A stretch of DNA of 64,000 bases from positions 1 to 64,000 of the forward strand of contig NZ_VFWX01000010.1 in the NCBI RefSeq assembly GCF_006442965.1, in the 5' to 3' direction. The position numbers were made by a program, and so were the translations under genes. Of the stretch, positions 60,769-64,000 are shown in pieces. How positions within the stretch are numbered: position 1 is the stretch's first letter; every line of letters begins with the position of its first letter. This DNA is from Mesorhizobium sp. CU3. Lineage in GTDB: Bacteria > Pseudomonadota > Alphaproteobacteria > Rhizobiales > Rhizobiaceae. A model generated the notes under the pieces. That model had not been told where the DNA came from. It ran no database searches and saw only the letters and a program-made list of their open reading frames with translations.

Positions 60769-62754
60769 CTACCCCTCCCGCAGCCAGACCAGCATCTCGC
60801 CGGGATCGCGATTGTCCCAGGCGAAATAGGGAACCGCCTTAAGCTTCGTTTCCCCGGTCGCCGGCGGCTCGGCGCGATAGAGCTCCCTGCCCCAATTGTC
60901 GGTCTCCACCTTGTTGCCGATGGCCGAGAGCGTGACGATGCCGCCGAGCAGGTTCGGCTCGGCATGGGCCTCGAGCCTGGCCGTGCGCGGCAGGGCGATG
61001 CGGTGCAGCCCGCCGCCATTGTCGGTCTCCTCGACGCAGTAGATCAGCGGGCCACGCGCAAGTGCCACGCGGCCGATATCATCGCGCACATGCGGGTTGG
61101 CAAAGAACCTGGACATCGACATTTCTAGGTCGAGCTCGACGCGGTCGCCGGTTTGCCACTTGCGGCGGATCCCGGCATAGCCATCGCTGGTCGCGGCCTC
61201 GATATCGATGAGCTTGCCGTTGACCCGAAGTGCGGCCTTGCGGCACCAGCCGGGCACGCGCAGATGGAGCGTGAACTCGACCGGCGTGTCGGCGCCGATA
61301 TCGATTAAAACCGCACCGTCCCAAGGAAAATTGCTGGTCTGGGCGAGGCTGACCGGACGGCCGGCGATCTCGAAACGCGCGGTCGAGTCGCCGTAGAGAT
61401 GCACCGCCAGCGCGTCGTCGGCCAGGCCATAAAAATAGCTGCCGATGGACGCCACCATGCGACCTATATTGGGCGGACAGCACGGACAGCGGTGCCATTT
61501 CCAGCGATGATGGCCGCCACGGCTTTCCAGCGGGTTCTCGTAGAAGAACAGCGAGCCGTCGAGCGACAGGCCCGAGATCGAGCCGTTGTAGAGCGAGCGC
61601 TCCATCATGTCGGCATAGCGGGCGTTCGGACCCATGCCGAGCATGCGGCTCGCCCAGAACACCAGGCCGACGGAGGCGCAGGTCTCGGCATAGGCACTCT
61701 CATTGGGCAGGTCGTAGTCGCTGGTGAAGCCTTCGTTGTGCGCCGACGGGCCGAGGCCGCCGGTGATATAGAGGCTCTTGGTCATCAGATCGTCCCAGAG
61801 CCGGTCGAGCGCCACGCGCAGCGTATCGTCGCCATATTCGGTGGCGATGTCGGCCATGCCGGAATAGAGGTACATCGCCCTCACCGCATGGCCGACAACC
61901 TTGTCCTGCTCGCGCACCGGCTTGTGCGACTGGTTGTATTCGTAGGTCTTGAAGTGATAGGCCTTCGGGTCGGCGCCGCGGGCCAGCGCCTCTTCGTCGA
62001 AATAATGCGGCTCCTGGCCGCGCTGGTCGATGAAATATTTGGCCAGGTCCATGTATTTGCGGTTGCCGGTCGCCCGTGCCAGCTTGACCAGCGCCAGTTC
62101 GATCTCCTCATGGCCGCAATAGCCTTTCTTCTTCTCCGGCTCGGGGCCGAACATCGTGGCGATGTGGTCGACGTAGCGTGACAGGATGTCGAGCAGCTTG
62201 CGCTTGCCCGTCGCCTGGTAATAGGCGACCGCGCCCTCGATCAGATGTCCGGCGCAATAGAGCTCGTGGCAGTCACGCAGGTTCGTCCAGCGCAGGCCGG
62301 GCTGGATGCGCTGGTACCAACTCGACAGATAGCCGTCTTCCTGCTGCAGCTTTCCGTAGAGGTCGATGACGGCATCGATCTTCTTTTCCAGCTCCGGGTT
62401 GCGGCGGCGGTAGAGCGAATAGGCGGCGGTCTCGATGGTCTTGCCCCAGTCGGAATCCCAGAACATCTGCGTCGTCACCGTCGAGCCGGTGAAGGTGGGA
62501 TTGGCCGCCTCGTCCGGCGACGGCGAATGGAAGGGAATGACGACGCCGGGCGACGGGCGGTCGGGATCGATCTGTTCCAGCATGCGCGCCTCGACGCAGC
62601 GCTCGTAGAGAATCTCGGCGGTCTTGGCGGCGACCGCATCGACACGGTCGCCCCAGAAGCCGCGCACATCGACCTGCGGCACCGGCAGGGGCCGGAAGGC
62701 GAGTTTCGGCCCGGCATCGGTCTGCGGGGCGGTGGCGGGTTGGGTTGCGGTCAT
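60769..62754 (-). CDS. Glycoside hydrolase family 127 (beta-L-arabinofuranosidase)
   Basis: This 661-aa protein matches GH127 (DUF1680), Zn-dependent Cys glycosidases that release L-arabinofuranose from beta-1,2-linked arabinooligosaccharides, as on plant extensins. The catalytic/metal set is visible: AETCAS (Glu and Cys, near residue 360) and HRCPCCPPNIGRM (two of the Zn Cys and the nucleophile Cys, near 425). No signal peptide is seen, so it acts in the cytoplasm on imported oligosaccharides. It is the 3' gene of an operon with two sugar ABC permeases (24-bp gap). Confidence 0.93.
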   Translation of the reverse strand: MTATQPATAPQTDAGPKLAFRPLPVPQVDVRGFWGDRVDAVAAKTAEILYERCVEARMLEQIDPDRPSPGVVIPFHSPSPDEAANPTFTGSTVTTQMFWDSDWGKTIETAAYSLYRRRNPELEKKIDAVIDLYGKLQQEDGYLSSWYQRIQPGLRWTNLRDCHELYCAGHLIEGAVAYYQATGKRKLLDILSRYVDHIATMFGPEPEKKKGYCGHEEIELALVKLARATGNRKYMDLAKYFIDQRGQEPHYFDEEALARGADPKAYHFKTYEYNQSHKPVREQDKVVGHAVRAMYLYSGMADIATEYGDDTLRVALDRLWDDLMTKSLYITGGLGPSAHNEGFTSDYDLPNESAYAETCASVGLVFWASRMLGMGPNARYADMMERSLYNGSISGLSLDGSLFFYENPLESRGGHHRWKWHRCPCCPPNIGRMVASIGSYFYGLADDALAVHLYGDSTARFEIAGRPVSLAQTSNFPWDGAVLIDIGADTPVEFTLHLRVPGWCRKAALRVNGKLIDIEAATSDGYAGIRRKWQTGDRVELDLEMSMSRFFANPHVRDDIGRVALARGPLIYCVEETDNGGGLHRIALPRTARLEAHAEPNLLGGIVTLSAIGNKVETDNWGRELYRAEPPATGETKLKAVPYFAWDNRDPGEMLVWLREG

Positions 62755-62778
62755 GACGTCACTCCATTCGAATGCGAT

Positions 62779-63636
62779 TTACTTGACGGCTCCGGCCATG
62801 AGGCCGCGGATGTAGAAGCGCTGCAGCGCCAGGAACAGGATCAGGCACGGCACCATCATCACGGTGACGCCGGCCTGCACCGCGCCCCAGTCGATGGCGC
62901 CGAAGCGGCCGGATTGAAGCGCCGTCATCATCACCGGCAGGGTGAATTTCGACTGGTCGGTCATCAGCACGAGCGCGGCCAAAAACTCGTTCCAAGCGCC
63001 GAGGAAAGCGAACAGCGCGATGGTGACGACGCCCGGCCAGACCAGGGGCAGCATGACCCTCAACAGCATGGTGACGTTGTTGGCGCCGTCCATGCGCGCC
63101 GCCTCCTCGATCTCGCGCGGCACGGCGTCGAAGGCGTTGCGCATCATGAAGATCGAGAACGGCAGTTGCAGCGTGACGTAGACGCAGACAAGCCCGGTCA
63201 GCGTGTTATGCAGGCCGAGCTTGGTCAGCACCAGGAAGATCGGCGTCAGGATCGACTGGAACGGGATCATGATCGTCGACAGGATGAGGATGAAGAAGAA
63301 ATCCCGGAACGGAAAGCGGAAGCGGGAAAAACCGTAACCGGCGAGCACGCTGACCAGCACCGAAAGCAGCACCGTCATCACCGAGACATAGATGCTGTTT
63401 TGCGCCGAGGCCCAAAGCCCGTCGCCGAAGGAGTTCAGCGTCTCGTAATTCTCGATCGAGAAACCGGTGGTCGGCCAGGGCGGCAGCGGCGGCTGGCGCG
63501 CCTCTTGCGCCGGTTTGAAGGTGGACAGCACGGTCCACACGATCGGCGCCAGGAACAGCACCGAAGCGATGATGCCGGTGGAATGCCTGGCGAAGCTGAA
63601 GGCGGCCTTGCGGTTCTGCGACATCGCCTCGGCCAT
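62779..63636 (-). CDS. Carbohydrate ABC transporter permease (MalG type)
   Basis: This 285-aa inner-membrane protein has six hydrophobic helices and the EAA loop as EIEEAARMDGANNVTMLLRVMLPLVWPGV (about residues 183-211), where the cytosolic ATPase docks. ASVLFLAPIVWTVLSTFKPAQEA is the typical first helix and start of the MalG/CUT1 family. The GH127 gene is directly downstream, so it probably imports an arabinose-containing oligosaccharide (inference). Its start overlaps the upstream permease stop by one base (TGATG). Confidence 0.94.
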   Translation of the reverse strand: MAEAMSQNRKAAFSFARHSTGIIASVLFLAPIVWTVLSTFKPAQEARQPPLPPWPTTGFSIENYETLNSFGDGLWASAQNSIYVSVMTVLLSVLVSVLAGYGFSRFRFPFRDFFFILILSTIMIPFQSILTPIFLVLTKLGLHNTLTGLVCVYVTLQLPFSIFMMRNAFDAVPREIEEAARMDGANNVTMLLRVMLPLVWPGVVTIALFAFLGAWNEFLAALVLMTDQSKFTLPVMMTALQSGRFGAIDWGAVQAGVTVMMVPCLILFLALQRFYIRGLMAGAVK

Positions 63637-64000
63637 CAGTCGTCGAGCCCCGCCGGCTTGCGCAGCAGCCAGAGCTGGATGAGGCTGAGCGCGACGAGGA
63701 TGACCAGCAGCACCATGGAAAGTGCGGCGCCGTAACCCAGCTTGAACGAGACGAAGGACTGGTTGAAGATCCAGTAGACGGCCGTCAGCGTCTGGTTGCG
63801 CGGGCCGCCGCGCAGGATGATGTAGAACTGGTCGAAGGCGAGGATCGAGCCCGCCACCGACAGGATCAGCGCCAGCGCCAGGGTGCGGCGCATCAGCGGC
63901 AAGGTGATCATCCGGAACCGGGCGAACGGGCCGGCGCCGTCGATGACGGCGGCCTCCTGCAGGTCCTGCGGGATCGACTGTAGGCCGGTCATCAAAATGA
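63636..64000 (-). CDS. Sugar ABC transporter permease (MalF type), 5' end beyond window
   Basis: Only the C-terminal 121 residues or so are visible; the gene continues past the right edge of the window. The EAA loop is present as LQEAAVIDGAGPFARFRMITLPLMRRT, followed by the last two membrane helices (LALILSVAGSILAFDQFYIIL and AALSMVLLVILVALSLIQLWLL). The start Met at 63995 lies within the conserved MalF region, so it is internal and not the real start. It pairs with the MalG-type permease. The binding protein and ATPase genes probably lie further right. Confidence 0.92.
   Translation of the reverse strand, partial: ILMTGLQSIPQDLQEAAVIDGAGPFARFRMITLPLMRRTLALALILSVAGSILAFDQFYIILRGGPRNQTLTAVYWIFNQSFVSFKLGYGAALSMVLLVILVALSLIQLWLLRKPAGLDD

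Noticed and set aside
1..64000. CRISPR arrays, prophage, transposases, integrases, tRNA or rRNA genes
   Set aside because: No regularly spaced repeat array, no recombinase or phage protein, and no tRNA/rRNA signature was seen.

Overview
The window is high-GC alphaproteobacterial DNA. It most likely comes from a Mesorhizobium-type member of the Rhizobiales. The basis is the gene content (bcsN-type cellulose operon, a DUF374/waaA/lpxK lipid A operon, hppD and hmgA with their own regulators, endonuclease-type MutL, EF-P with EpmA) and several short palindromic repeats of the kind scattered between rhizobial genes (41-93, 8114-8265, 27916-27963, 46408-46451). Genus is inferred; there is no rRNA gene to confirm it. 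It looks like an ordinary chromosomal segment: almost fully coding, with no tRNA, phage, transposase, CRISPR array or plasmid replication gene seen, and no gene-free stretch above 300 bp.

Layout. 0.1-8.1 kb: a RidA protein, a small cysteine phosphatase, then tyrosine/homogentisate catabolism (Lrp regulator and divergent hppD; hmgA, an MBL hydrolase and a fumarylacetoacetase-family gene in one operon, with divergent MarR). A BrnT/BrnA toxin-antitoxin pair and a DinB gene lie between them. 8.3-13 kb: threonine-to-glycine catabolism (kbl-tdh) divergent from a membrane GGDEF-EAL protein. 13-21 kb: a trimethylamine-dehydrogenase-like flavoprotein, queF, two paralogous secreted proteins, a Tat-exported ABC binding protein, a non-pyrrolysine MttB-family methyltransferase and its divergent LysR regulator. 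I read this as a possible quaternary/methylated amine locus. 21-26.6 kb: mutL, a secreted unknown, a DMT exporter with divergent LysR, and a tail-anchored Ala/Pro-rich protein. 26.6-32.5 kb: the envelope operon pmbA-cysQ-DUF4170-DUF374-waaA-lpxK. 32.7-34.4 kb: epmA divergent from efp.

34.4-43.5 kb: a translationally coupled cellulose operon, bcsN-bcsA-bcsB-bcsZ-TPR. 43.6-49.6 kb: a winged-helix/TolB-like/TPR regulator, a membrane acyltransferase, a beta-propeller protein, a helix-turn-helix regulator and a DUF899 protein. 49.6-56.7 kb: a surface-glycan cluster (two GT4 enzymes, one GT2, one unfamiliar GT-A-like protein) followed by cardiolipin synthase and an EEP-family phosphodiesterase/nuclease. 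56.7-60.7 kb: a second TolB-like/TPR regulator with a SARP-type DNA-binding domain, a DMT transporter and an exported DUF1194 protein. 60.8-64 kb: a GH127 beta-L-arabinofuranosidase and two sugar ABC permeases, the last cut by the window edge.

No single spectacular new system is evident. The most rewarding leads are the methylated-amine locus with an operator-like palindrome over a start codon, the pair of TolB-like/TPR regulators with different DNA-binding heads, the glycan cluster with an unfamiliar glycosyltransferase-like protein, the cellulose operon lacking a recognisable outer-membrane pore, the BrnTA operator repeats, and a hairpin covering the kbl ribosome-binding site.
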